Shown: positions 6,151 through 14,068, counted from the stretch's first letter. The stretch: DNA of 64,000 nucleotides from Natronoplasma sp964602715 (GCA_964602715.1 CAZRSB010000001.1:1-64000), one strand, 5' to 3'. The notes: generated from the sequence alone by a model not told the origin. Program-made: numbers and translations.

Positions 6151-8642
6151 CTCTCGTTCAAGCTATATATTCCAATTCCTTGTTTGGTAATAACTCCGTT
6201 ATCTTTCATCCTGTCTATTTGATCCATAATCTCCGAAAAATCAACTTCCATATTATCATCAACGTCATCTATATGGACGCCGTCGCCTTCGTCCAATTCC
6301 TTGATAGTTCCTTTTATCTCACCTTCGAGCGTATCATCAAAATCATCTGTGTGACAGGTGTGACGGCTGTGACGGTTGTGTGGGGACGCCCCTTCTATAT
6401 TACCCTTATATTTATCTATATTTTCGCCTTGTCCCCTATGTACTGTCACATCCGTCTTAGCTGTCACAAACTCGACATATTCCGGGACGTAGCGCTCAAA
6501 TAGAGTTGTTAGATGATTCATATTCCAATTGAGCACACGCCTTTGTTTGGTTTCGCCATTCACATCAATCCGTTTGCGTTCAGTTTCAAGATTGAGAGAT
6601 CGTAATTTTTTCCCGACAGTTCCGGCGTTGATTCTATTTTCTCCCATATTTTCTTCGATATATCCAGCTATCTCTCCCGGAGTTATTTGTATCGGTTCTT
6701 CGTTATTATTCTTATACTTGTCGTAAATTGTGTTTACTATCATACCCTCCCAAGTTTGGGACCGCTGTTCTATCAATTCCCGTTGGTGAGATTTGAGAAA
6801 TTCGTATAGTTCCTGTCGTATTTCATCGTCCTTGAATATAGCTAAAAACCCACGTGTAGCCTGTTTCAAGCGTGGTTCTACGTTGCCTAAATCGGCGTTG
6901 TGGCTTTGGCTTACATCTATATCCTTTTTGTTATCCAACCGCCATTTTAGGAGTTTATTACGTATCTCACCGGCTTTATTGTAAAACTCTTTAGGTAATT
7001 GATCCGGAATATCGGTCCGGTTGGTCTGGCTCATCTTTTCAGTTAAACAACGTGACTCCAAAGCCTTATCGTTAAATTCCTGTCGTGTAGCTATAACTTT
7101 GGGTCCGAATGTTTCAAAATATTCAAGCTTATCATAATCATCGCTGTTACATCTAATCACCGGCTTATCACGTTCGAAGCCGGAATTGAGGATAGTGACA
7201 ACTTCGTTTTTGGCGTCGGAATTTCTCATATCACCTTCGTCAATTATAAGCGTTCCTCCCCACTGTTGTATTAACCGATATATAGGAGCGGGAGTCACGG
7301 CACCACTGACAAAGGTTGGTTTATAGCACATATTCCCGACAACGTCTAAAAACCTTGATTTGCCGGTTCCCGTATCTCCCAAAGCTCGAAGGTAAGACAA
7401 AGTTGATAATTCATCATATCCCCAAGTTGTCACCACGTACCACGACGCCAATTTTTCGTATTTTTCCGACACGTCCACGTACTTATGAATTATATTTCTG
7501 ATTTCTTCTAAAAGTTCCTTCGTGGTGCCATAATCTTCAATTCCCGTTGCTAATTTGATTGTACCTTTTTCGGTGGCTTGATCCTCGATAGGTTTATACG
7601 TGGTACCGTCGATTTCTATCTTATCTTTTATCTTGAGATTCCCGTCCTCAAGCGTGGCAAATTTCGGTCCGTTGTCGGTATAAATTTCTTCAGCTATAAT
7701 TCCCGCTTCGTCCACTTTGGACGTTGTTATAACGTCACTGTCACCGCCTTCAGGACCGCTTAGATCGACGTCTAAGCCGTATTCCTCCTTTGCCACCCGT
7801 AGGGTTTCCTTGAATTTATGACCTGTCAGTGCACCGGTTCCGGCGTTCTCACAACTGATTATACCCTTTCTCACCGCCAATAATTGCAGTGGACCGCCAC
7901 CGCTATCACAACGAAAACAGTGCCATACATTTTTATTAGGATTAAGCGTAAAATTTTGTCCTGTCGTGGATCCGTGCACCGGGTGAGTCCCTTGATATTC
8001 AGCACCACGTCGCTCAAGATTGGCGGTGCTCACGACGTCTGTTATATCCAACTCACCGACGTCACCGTCGAAGTTTTCTTTTCGTTTTTCCTCAATCTCA
8101 CGCCATTCATCGACGTTTGAATTGGTCCACTTATCCAACGCCATACGTATTTCGGACGGCGTCACTGTTTCAATTTCGATATTGTCCTCAATGTCATAAG
8201 TTCCCCCGCTTGGGTGTGTACTCGAAGGACCAACGACTTGACCGCCGGTATATTTTATATCTCCAACGTCACCTTGAGCGTCACCACCACTTAACCTTAT
8301 CGACCCATCAGCGTCGGGACATTCATAATAAAAATGTGCTCCCGTGCCGGACCCGGACCGGACCTTGAAGGTAGTCGGTAAATTTTCCTCGACGGCGTCC
8401 TCAACGTCGGATTTGTCGCAATCAATAACTAATAGATCGTTGGATCCTTCACCACAAAGGACGCCATAATTCCCGCCGTCCTCTAAATGTGATTGAATTT
8501 CATCATCATCATAAAAATAGTTATTCTCTTTTTGCCATCTATCCTCGAAAGGATATTTTTTCCCTTCTGGTATCTTAACAAATCTGTATCCTTCACCCGC
8601 TAATCTATCTGGTATATGTGCCATCCTTTTCATCCCCTTCAA
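6147..8642 (-). CDS. Primase/polymerase-zinc finger-helicase replication protein
   Basis: 831 residues with three modules. Residues ~8-170 match the bifunctional primase/polymerase (PrimPol, AEP) fold: LVIDCD with Asp74/Asp76, SGSGTGAHFYY with His103, and GDIKYTGGQVVGPSSTHPSGG with Asp128. Residues ~210-265 form a primase-type zinc finger (THPVHG...VWHCFRCDSGGGPLQLLAV). Residues ~400-560 form an ATPase with Walker A GDTGTGKS (422-429) and Walker B LIIDEGD (465-471). The tail looks like winged-helix DNA binding. One protein would thus prime and unwind element DNA. The start is uncertain (TTG 8642, or ATG 8633 or 8624). The nearest analogues are replication proteins of archaeal plasmids and proviruses. 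Confidence 0.9.
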   Translation of the reverse strand: MKGMKRMAHIPDRLAGEGYRFVKIPEGKKYPFEDRWQKENNYFYDDDEIQSHLEDGGNYGVLCGEGSNDLLVIDCDKSDVEDAVEENLPTTFKVRSGSGTGAHFYYECPDADGSIRLSGGDAQGDVGDIKYTGGQVVGPSSTHPSGGTYDIEDNIEIETVTPSEIRMALDKWTNSNVDEWREIEEKRKENFDGDVGELDITDVVSTANLERRGAEYQGTHPVHGSTTGQNFTLNPNKNVWHCFRCDSGGGPLQLLAVRKGIISCENAGTGALTGHKFKETLRVAKEEYGLDVDLSGPEGGDSDVITTSKVDEAGIIAEEIYTDNGPKFATLEDGNLKIKDKIEIDGTTYKPIEDQATEKGTIKLATGIEDYGTTKELLEEIRNIIHKYVDVSEKYEKLASWYVVTTWGYDELSTLSYLRALGDTGTGKSRFLDVVGNMCYKPTFVSGAVTPAPIYRLIQQWGGTLIIDEGDMRNSDAKNEVVTILNSGFERDKPVIRCNSDDYDKLEYFETFGPKVIATRQEFNDKALESRCLTEKMSQTNRTDIPDQLPKEFYNKAGEIRNKLLKWRLDNKKDIDVSQSHNADLGNVEPRLKQATRGFLAIFKDDEIRQELYEFLKSHQRELIEQRSQTWEGMIVNTIYDKYKNNNEEPIQITPGEIAGYIEENMGENRINAGTVGKKLRSLNLETERKRIDVNGETKQRRVLNWNMNHLTTLFERYVPEYVEFVTAKTDVTVHRGQGENIDKYKGNIEGASPHNRHSRHTCHTDDFDDTLEGEIKGTIKELDEGDGVHIDDVDDNMEVDFSEIMDQIDRMKDNGVITKQGIGIYSLNER

Positions 8643-8648
8643 TTCAAT

Positions 8649-8891
8649 TTATTCCATTAACCACTCTCTAAAATCCTCACTGACGTCAAGATCATTTATA
8701 TCTCGGTTCTCACGGAGTTGATTTTTTGCCACGGCAATATCATCACACACTTGGGTGTGACTCACTCCAAGCTTACGTGCCACGGCACTTTTATTTAATA
8801 GCCTCGGATGTTCTCCAAAGGTTAATAGTGTTTTTTTGATATATTGAAGCCTTTCATTTTTAGGCTTGGTTTCGTTTGCATATTCCGGCAT
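8649..8891 (-). CDS. Small helix-turn-helix regulator of the element
   Basis: 80 residues from the chosen ATG. The core LLNKSAVARKLGVSHTQVCDDIAVAKNQL reads as a helix-turn-helix (SAVARKLGVSHTQVCDDIAV), flanked by short helices. The ATG at 8891 is preferred over the upstream TTG at 8912: AGGTGA lies five bases before it, and the TATA box at 8932-8940 would start transcription near 8907, downstream of the TTG. Its stop is only 6 bases from the primase-helicase start, so it probably autoregulates the replication operon. That regulatory role is an inference. Confidence 0.82.
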   Translation of the reverse strand: MPEYANETKPKNERLQYIKKTLLTFGEHPRLLNKSAVARKLGVSHTQVCDDIAVAKNQLRENRDINDLDVSEDFREWLME

Positions 8892-8931
8892 TTTTTCACC
8901 TTGTAGCTTCAACCTTCTTACCCCTCTCTTA

Positions 8932-8940
8932 CTATATAAA
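8932..8940 (-). promoter_or_regulatory. TATA box of the element replication operon
   Basis: TTTATATAG on the minus strand, about 25 bases upstream of the inferred transcription start for the HTH gene. Upstream of it is a short inverted repeat (AAAACC...GGTTTT), a possible operator for the HTH protein. Confidence 0.6.
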
Positions 8941-9007
8941 ACCTACGTTTTTTTAGGGGGTTTTATTTATAATTAATCCATTTCCTTTATATACCTCTTA
9001 GAACATT

Positions 9008-9058
9008 TCTAATCCGGCGATGGATAGCTTCTTATCGTTAAGCGTTCATCTAATCCGG
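9008..9058. repeat. Paired 10 bp direct repeats between integrase and HTH genes
   Basis: TCTAATCCGG occurs at 9008-9017 and again at 9049-9058, 41 bases apart. The second copy extends into the near-palindrome CTAATCCGGTTAG. Two phased identical words between the integrase terminator and the HTH promoter suit a regulator or recombination-accessory binding site. No function is proven. Confidence 0.45.
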
Positions 9059-9061
9059 TTA

Positions 9062-9081
9062 GAAAAAAAGAGAAAAAAAAT
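9062..9081 (-). terminator. Poly-T terminator after the integrase gene
   Basis: The minus strand reads TTTTTTTTCTCTTTTTTTC immediately after the integrase stop codon. It is nearly the same tract as at 4739-4756, which indicates that the integrase is a separate transcription unit from the replication genes. Confidence 0.6.
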
Positions 9082-10311
9082 TTAATTTTCTTCCCCAAGT
9101 TCCTTGACGGCTTCTAAATGTTTTATATCGTCTTTCAATTCCTTGACGATTTCTTTTTTTACCCCGCTTTCTTCCAGGTCCTTCAATACCGAGTGCTTAA
9201 TAGCGTCTTTTTGTAGTTCCTTTGTGAGATCCGGTTCAACTTCTTTCCACTGTTCCGGCGGTTCTTCAATAAGACGTTGTCCACATTTATAGCAAAATTC
9301 TGCCTCCGGTTCCACCTGTTCACCACACCTTGGACATTCATCACCCATTAACTTGGACCTATCCGGTTCCTCCTTTGGTTCCCAACCGTGTAGTTTGTCA
9401 TAATCATCATCAAGATCACGCCCCGATAAATGGACGTACTGAGCCGGTACATCCGACCCTTGGACCCATCCGAAAAATTCATTCATCTGAGCCTCGGTGA
9501 ATTTACTGGCTAAATACGTAGCCCTCGAGTGCCGGAATTGGTGAGGATTAACCGGTTTGTCAATATCGGTCCGGTTCCGTACATCTTTAAGCATTTTTCT
9601 AAAAGAGGCGTAAGTCATTCTCTCACCATAGTTCACGGTTCCGATATTCACAAAAAGAGGAGCGTTTTTATTATCACTATCCGGGTGTTCATCCAACCAC
9701 TTTTTTATGTATGGGACCGACGAAACTAAAGGTATTCTACGTTTTCCCGTTTTTCCATCCACAACTATCTTAAGACCTCGGTCACGGTCCTCAATAGACC
9801 CTACATTAAGACCCAACAGTTCGGAAGCCCTCGCCCCTGTTTCCCAAGTAAGGCTTAATAACGCCTTGTCACGTCGGTTCTGACACGCCTCTAATAGCTC
9901 TAAAACATCATCCTCCGTGAGCAGTTCCTCCGGCACCTTGTCACTATCCACCTTATTAGTGGTTTCAATTTCCTCCACACACTCGGGATATTTCCCGTCA
10001 CCTACATATTTATAAAATCGTTTCAATAGGACCTCATAATCCCCTTTGGTGACGTCAGTAATATCATCACGTTTTTTTATATATAATCTTATTTTTTTAA
10101 TATCCTCTTTCGTGGCGTCCCCAAATGGTTTATCGAGAATCTCCGCCATTTTTGGAATTTTACAAAGATATTTGTACCGCCGTGCCGGTGTGTTGTCTTT
10201 CATCACCATATGGTCATCAAAGTCTAAAATCGTTTGTTTATTTTCCTCTAATATATCATCATTCTCTTTCAAGCGTTTTTTAGACCGTTCTATCCGACCT
10301 TTATAATCCAT
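9082..10311 (-). CDS. Tyrosine recombinase (integrase) with C-terminal zinc ribbon
   Basis: 409 residues. The N-terminal helical core-binding domain spans ~30-115 and the catalytic domain ~130-310. The expected residues are all visible: Arg161 (TGARASELLGL), Lys187 or Lys190 (DGKTGKRRIPL), His257 and Arg260 (HQFRHSRATYLA), Trp282 (FFGWVQ) and nucleophile Tyr292 (QYVHLSGRD). Residues 326-343 form a zinc ribbon, CPRCG...CYKCG. It would cut and join the tRNA-Thr 3' end and the element's attachment site. The gene is whole in the integrated state, unlike SSV-type integrases that are split by integration. Its ATG is 76 bases from attR. Confidence 0.95.
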   Translation of the reverse strand: MDYKGRIERSKKRLKENDDILEENKQTILDFDDHMVMKDNTPARRYKYLCKIPKMAEILDKPFGDATKEDIKKIRLYIKKRDDITDVTKGDYEVLLKRFYKYVGDGKYPECVEEIETTNKVDSDKVPEELLTEDDVLELLEACQNRRDKALLSLTWETGARASELLGLNVGSIEDRDRGLKIVVDGKTGKRRIPLVSSVPYIKKWLDEHPDSDNKNAPLFVNIGTVNYGERMTYASFRKMLKDVRNRTDIDKPVNPHQFRHSRATYLASKFTEAQMNEFFGWVQGSDVPAQYVHLSGRDLDDDYDKLHGWEPKEEPDRSKLMGDECPRCGEQVEPEAEFCYKCGQRLIEEPPEQWKEVEPDLTKELQKDAIKHSVLKDLEESGVKKEIVKELKDDIKHLEAVKELGEEN

Positions 10312-10339
10312 TATATCAAATATAGAAAAACGATTATCT

Positions 10340-10350
10340 TATTTAAAATT
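10340..10350 (-). promoter_or_regulatory. Putative integrase promoter
   Basis: TTTTAAATAAG on the minus strand lies about 30 bases before the integrase ATG at 10311. It is within the short segment between the gene and attR, so excision and recircularisation would leave this promoter attached to the integrase. The match to the archaeal TATA consensus is fair. Confidence 0.4.
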
Positions 10351-10386
10351 TGCCTAATGGAAGTAAACCTTACTTATATACCCTTA

Positions 10387-10405
10387 TCAATTCCCGCCAG
10401 TGGCT
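10387..10405 (+). repeat. Right attachment site (attR)
   Basis: The 19 bases are identical to the tRNA-Thr 3' end at 4372-4390. The surrounding sequence does not fold into a tRNA, so this is a displaced attachment copy. Host DNA resumes at 10406. Confidence 0.93.
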
Positions 10406-10533
10406 CTGATTTATCTTCACGTAAGTCTAAGGTTCAATACACTCCTCTGTTCTTCCTGTTTTTTGCCCCAAATTGTTGTAGATAAGAAGAAAAAAGAGGT
10501 TTTTTACGATGTTTCTCTGGTATATATGAAGTG

Positions 10534-11802
10534 CTACTGCTTCTTTTTATGGTATATCCCCACGGCAATTATTATGCCAAGTATTAGGATCATAGATGTG
10601 AATCCTGGTGTATCTTCATCTTCTTCCATTATAACTGTTACAGTTTCGTCCTGATCTACTATCTCAACTTCGCCGTCTTCAGTCTCGTAATCGTCGTGAG
10701 TGACTTCCCAATCATAGGTATCAGGTTCTAAATCCTCAAATACCGCTTCGCCGTCTTCATCGGTCATCTCCTCCATATCATTTATTTCTACTGTAGCTCC
10801 CTCGATCGGATCTCCTTCCTCGTCCTCTATTATATATAGAATATCATATTCTTCAACAACCTCTTTGAAGTGTGCTGTTATCTCTTTGTGTTCGTCCATC
10901 ACTACATCTATCTCTTTTTCGTCATTCTCGTAATCACCTGTCCACTCATCGAACACGTAACCTTCGTCTGGAGTTGCTTCTACCTCTACTTTTGTTCCTT
11001 TTTCATAAGTTTGAGTTCCCTCTGACGGATCAGTCATCCCTTCTCCTTCGATGGTTACAGTGAGCGTGTATTCCTCTTCATAAATACCTTGAGCTTTGAA
11101 CTGGACTTCTCTGCTTATCCCTTGCAAAATGGGATAACCATCTTCATTAGCTTTTTCATTATCTTCCTCAACAGTTTTCCAAATCTCTTCGAAATCAAAG
11201 CCATGGATGTTGTTTAGTGCATCTTCTCCTGTCATCTCTTCGGTAGTTTTGCCCTCTCCTAATTCAGATGTATCCATATCGCTAGTTTCTGTATTCCAAT
11301 AACAATTTTCTACATTCTCATCTCCTTCTATACTTTTTCCTTCAATTTCTTCGTCTTTACTAATTGATGGTAAATCAATATGTGAAAAATCTCCAAATCC
11401 ACTTACATCACTATTCCCTGTAACATCTCCGATAGAATAACAATTCGTTATTTCAGAACCATTCGTTATAGCACCGACAAATCCACCAACATACTGATTT
11501 CCTTGTACATCACCTAGGGCATAAGAATTATGTAATCCATGAGTATTTGAATTAACAACTCCTGTAAATCCACCAACCCAATCCTCACCATCTACATCCA
11601 CATCGGCATAACAATTCTCAAGGTAAGGCATAGGTAAAAGTGAAGTTCTAAAACTACCAGCAAATCCTCCTATTTCATCATCTCCTGTAACTGTGCCACC
11701 ATCAACATAACAGTTTCTTACATCGCCAGAAAAATAAACACATCCTACAAAACCACCTGTTCTAAAAGCAGTATTTCTACCAGCATCACCTGTTATATCC
11801 AC
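10534..11802 (-). CDS. C-terminal part of a broken surface protein (GLUG-like repeats, B-repeat, PGF-CTERM-like tail)
   Basis: 422 residues from a GTG, in the same frame as the upstream piece and cut from it only by the TGA at 11842-11844. Residues 1-130 repeat a GGFVG...NCYA/NCYS pattern (GLUG-like). EYTLTVTIEG...ATPDEGYVFDEWTGDY is a bacterial-type B-repeat, and GDPIEGATVEI...FEDLEPDTYDWEV is a carboxypeptidase-regulatory/PEGA-like sandwich. The end, TPGFTSMILILGIIIAVGIY followed by HKKKQ, matches the archaeosortase PGF-CTERM layout: PGF, a hydrophobic span, then basic residues. Without readthrough this half would lack a signal peptide. It is therefore probably the distal half of one gene. 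Confidence 0.8.
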   Translation of the reverse strand: MDITGDAGRNTAFRTGGFVGCVYFSGDVRNCYVDGGTVTGDDEIGGFAGSFRTSLLPMPYLENCYADVDVDGEDWVGGFTGVVNSNTHGLHNSYALGDVQGNQYVGGFVGAITNGSEITNCYSIGDVTGNSDVSGFGDFSHIDLPSISKDEEIEGKSIEGDENVENCYWNTETSDMDTSELGEGKTTEEMTGEDALNNIHGFDFEEIWKTVEEDNEKANEDGYPILQGISREVQFKAQGIYEEEYTLTVTIEGEGMTDPSEGTQTYEKGTKVEVEATPDEGYVFDEWTGDYENDEKEIDVVMDEHKEITAHFKEVVEEYDILYIIEDEEGDPIEGATVEINDMEEMTDEDGEAVFEDLEPDTYDWEVTHDDYETEDGEVEIVDQDETVTVIMEEDEDTPGFTSMILILGIIIAVGIYHKKKQ

Positions 11803-11841
11803 ATTTTTAGCATAACAATTCTCTACAGGTACATCTATTCT

Positions 11842-12705
11842 TCAAGCTAATCCACCTAGTTCACCTGGAGCTGTCGCATCTATATTTTTTACATGTGAAT
11901 TTGTAACCTCTGACTCTCCTGAAGCCCTGCCTATAAGTCCACCAATAAAAGTTCTTAATTCTTCTTCTAGGGAACCTCTATAACCTTCAATTTCTATATT
12001 TTCTGCACTACACTTTTCCACTAATCCATCTCCTGTTAAGTAACCAACTAGTGAACCTGCCCTTGAATTAATATCAATTTCAAAGTCCATTAAATGTAAA
12101 TCATGTATTTCGCCAATAGAAGCCCTAAATAAACCTCCTAAGTCTTCATCTTCTCTTTTTATTACTACATCTTCTATTTTATATCCGTTACCATCAAACT
12201 CCCCATAAAATTCATTGTCATCTAATATTCCTATGGGTCTAAAACCTAACTCATCTCCTCCCTGTTTATCGGTCTCAACCCAATACTCCTCCCAATCACC
12301 TCCCTCAATTGGTTCGTTGTCTGAATCAGAAGTATGTGCTCTTATACAATAAAAATAATTTTGGCTTAAATCTCCTGTATCTATATATACTAAATCTCCT
12401 ATTTCGTATTCTAATCCAAATGTCCACTCGTCCCTATCATTCAATGGATTAGCCTCACCAGATGCTATTTCATCGTAACCATCTGTATCCTCATCTAGAT
12501 CGTTCATCAAAACGTAGTGGCCTCCTAAGTCATCTCTTACTGCATCTAAGTCGTGCCAATCATGAATTTCTTGAGAGGAGGAAGCTTTGATTTCTTCAAC
12601 ATATTCTCCCTTACTTTCTTCCGTCGCCTCACTTCCAACTCCTATCAGTACACCACTGAACAATAGCGAGAGAGTGATTGCGACTACAAATAATTTCATT
12701 TTCAT
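11842..12705 (-). CDS. N-terminal part of the surface protein with signal peptide, ending at an in-frame TGA
   Basis: About 287 residues from the ATG at 12705, chosen because GGAGG lies seven bases upstream; an upstream start at 12735 is possible. MKMKLFVVAITLSLLFSGVLIG is a clear secretion signal. After it come HDLDAVRDDLGGHYVLMNDL, FRPIG...FYGEFDGNGYKI and GLUG-like repeats typical of adhesin-like archaeal surface proteins. The reading frame stops at TGA in the middle of a repeat (GGLA, stop, RIDVPVENCYA). A GGA codon in that place would restore the consensus. It could be a nonsense allele, an assembly error or a readthrough site. Alone it would be secreted but unanchored. Confidence 0.8.
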   Translation of the reverse strand: MKMKLFVVAITLSLLFSGVLIGVGSEATEESKGEYVEEIKASSSQEIHDWHDLDAVRDDLGGHYVLMNDLDEDTDGYDEIASGEANPLNDRDEWTFGLEYEIGDLVYIDTGDLSQNYFYCIRAHTSDSDNEPIEGGDWEEYWVETDKQGGDELGFRPIGILDDNEFYGEFDGNGYKIEDVVIKREDEDLGGLFRASIGEIHDLHLMDFEIDINSRAGSLVGYLTGDGLVEKCSAENIEIEGYRGSLEEELRTFIGGLIGRASGESEVTNSHVKNIDATAPGELGGLA

Positions 12706-12735
12706 CCCCAATCCTCCAATACGCCTCCTACTCAC

Positions 12736-13020
12736 CCAAAGAGAGGACTTTGATATATTATATGAATTATAGAGTGACCAGTTTATTTAACATTTTTGCA
12801 GCATCTAAACTCGATCCTCTATAGTTGCAACTTATTCTCTATCCAGTCCCCATCAATTTTCTACTCTTCGATGATGAATTCTTCTTTCGAAGTACTCAAC
12901 GCTAGTTTGAATTCCCATACTAAAAACCTTATCCTACGTATATAAAAATCAACTTTTAGACTTTCGCAAGCAGATAATCCCGAAACCTGAACCTCAGTTG
13001 CTGATCATTTCTCTCTTCGT
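12736..13020. other. Non-coding spacer upstream of the surface gene
   Basis: There is no open frame of note. The minus strand upstream of the surface gene contains A+T-rich promoter-like words near 12750-12760 (TATATAAT-like), and the rest shows nothing I can assign. It ends at the G+C-rich hairpin island. Confidence 0.4.
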
Positions 13021-13560
13021 GACCTCCTCCCAAACGCCTGAAGGCGTTGGGCTTCCAATTCATTCACCATGAGGACGTTCCATTACTGGAGACGCCTGCA
13101 CCTTCGGTCTTAAGGATTACATCCTTACGATGTCTGGAACAAGTTCCAGAAACATGTGCAAGGAAGCTTACGAGGTTCAGCACTCAAGGGCTGTCGTCCA
13201 TGCAGTCACGGACTGCTCCAGGCACGGCCTGACAGGACATACGCCCAATCATATGCTTCACGAAGCACACCTGCTGAGTGAGCACTGGAAATCCTTTCCT
13301 GTAGAGTTCTGTCATCTGCCCTCTCGAACAGACAACATCCCTTTCGGGAGAGTTGGGTCAACTTCACGCCCTGTCTTTTCAGGGCCAACTCCCGCCTGCT
13401 TCACAGGAAATCTTCGATTTCCGAAGAAAAGAAGGAAGCTCTGATTCCTGCGTCTCTTGACCTGTTTTACCAGCGAAGCAGGACTTGACTTTCGGGCAGG
13501 ATATACCAGCCGTCAAGTACCATTTTACATACCTGTTTCAAGGTATTTAAAGGTTGAAGG
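13021..13560 (-). mobile_element. G+C-rich hairpin-dense island, probable IS200/IS605-type remnant or structured RNA
   Basis: No convincing gene. At the minus-strand 3' end, GGAAGCCC leads into a hairpin AACGCC-TTCA-GGCGTT and then GGGAGGAGGTCACG (13021-13056). That layout resembles the right end, or omega-RNA 3' scaffold, of tnpB-carrying IS605/IS1341 elements. A short frame near 13380-13450 (ETQESELPSFLRKS and CEAGGS) could be a tnpB tail. Perfect hairpins include 13133-13150, 13202-13216, 13219-13231, 13369-13384 and 13406-13422. One 60-base line has 34 G/C. No transposase remains. The IS605 link is a family-pattern inference. Confidence 0.5.
13544..13551 (-). promoter_or_regulatory. TATA box reading into the hairpin island
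   Basis: TTTAAATA on the minus strand (CCTTTAAATACC) sits at the upstream edge of the island. Transcription would begin near 13520 and cross every hairpin before the right-end-like structure at 13029-13051. This supports, but does not prove, a roughly 500-base non-coding transcript. Confidence 0.4.
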
Positions 13561-13589
13561 AGGGGGTAAGTGAAAGTGGAGATGTAGAA

Positions 13590-13694
13590 GGTGTGTTTTC
13601 ACACATCACGACATCACGATGCACACCTGCTGAGTGAGAGCAGGAAATTCTTTCCTGAGGATTCATCCCTCTCCCTGAACGGAGAGGGGCTTCT
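13590..13694 (-). repeat. Second right-end-like hairpin and diverged copy of an island segment
   Basis: CCCTCTCC (13667-13674) pairs with GGAGAGGG (13681-13688) and is followed by GGCTTC, so the minus strand again reads GAAGCCCC-stem-loop-stem-GGG. Next to it, 13621-13638 repeats the 18 bases at 13265-13282 exactly (GCACACCTGCTGAGTGAG), with further matches beyond. Two nested or successive insertions of related elements would explain this. Confidence 0.5.
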
Positions 13695-14068
13695 GTCTAT
13701 TTTCATCTAAACCTCTACAACTAACCTCAATCCATGAACCAAATTCTAGATCTTTGCAAAATCCTTATAGTCTATATCTCCAAAAGTAATCTTTCATCTA
13801 TATCCAATTTCCCTTGTTAAGTATATAGTTCAACTCATAAAAATTAGACCTTCAGCACAATTTTTGATCCCACTCTCTATACTTAATCGTCCCACTTCAC
13901 CCAATATCCTTCCACCTGAGCTTCAACGGCCTCGACCTCGCTATGGTCTTCTACATGTTCAATCTAAACTTCTCAAATAATTTATTTCTAAGCCTGTCAC
14001 AATTAGTTTAAAATGATAATATCGATAACAAACCAAGACCCGCTTCGCTTGGTTGTGCTTCACTTTTT
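13695..14068. other. Non-coding stretch with a possible C-terminal coding remnant
   Basis: There is no intact gene. On the minus strand, 13883-13960 reads EHVEDHSEVEAVEAQVEGYW then VKWDD and a stop, with a stop directly upstream. It looks like the last ~25 codons of a lost acidic protein. A small hairpin, CCAAGACCCGCTTCGCTTGG, lies near 14034. The rest shows nothing I can assign. Confidence 0.35.

Larger units (their letters stand above)
4372..10405. mobile_element. Integrated element in tRNA-Thr (plasmid- or satellite-like, about 6.0 kb)
   Basis: The element is bounded by exact 19 bp direct repeats: the 3' end of tRNA-Thr at 4372-4390 and a displaced copy at 10387-10405. The integrase gene sits next to the right copy. 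All seven recognisable genes point toward the tRNA: integrase, HTH, primase-helicase, zinc ribbon and three small unknowns. G+C is visibly higher than in the host; one sampled 60-base stretch of the integrase has 29 G/C against 21 in EF-2. There are no capsid, packaging ATPase or conjugation genes, so autonomous transfer is unlikely. The boundaries are well supported; the class of element is an inference. Confidence 0.92.

Noticed and set aside
9082..10311. SSV-type integrase split by integration
   Set aside because: All catalytic residues are in one intact frame and the attachment core lies outside the gene.
4372..10405. Complete virus
   Set aside because: No capsid, portal, terminase-like or packaging ATPase protein is recognisable among the seven genes.
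11842..11844. TGA read as selenocysteine, or TAG-type pyrrolysine decoding
   Set aside because: The position is inside a surface repeat where Gly is expected, no SECIS-like hairpin is evident there, and pyrrolysine uses TAG rather than TGA.
13200..13240. SRP RNA: GTCAGGCC...GGAGCAG on the minus strand looks like its helix 8
   Set aside because: The bases pair as separate short local hairpins (CAGGC/GCCTG and GCAGTC/GACTGC) rather than as the SRP RNA fold, and the other conserved parts are missing.
13130..13444. 104-codon plus-strand open frame across the hairpin island
   Set aside because: It runs across several perfect palindromes on the strand opposite to the TATA box, and its sequence has no protein-like pattern.
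13021..13560. Group II intron or RNase P RNA
   Set aside because: No intron domain V-like hairpin or boundary motif and no RNase P conserved regions were found on either strand.
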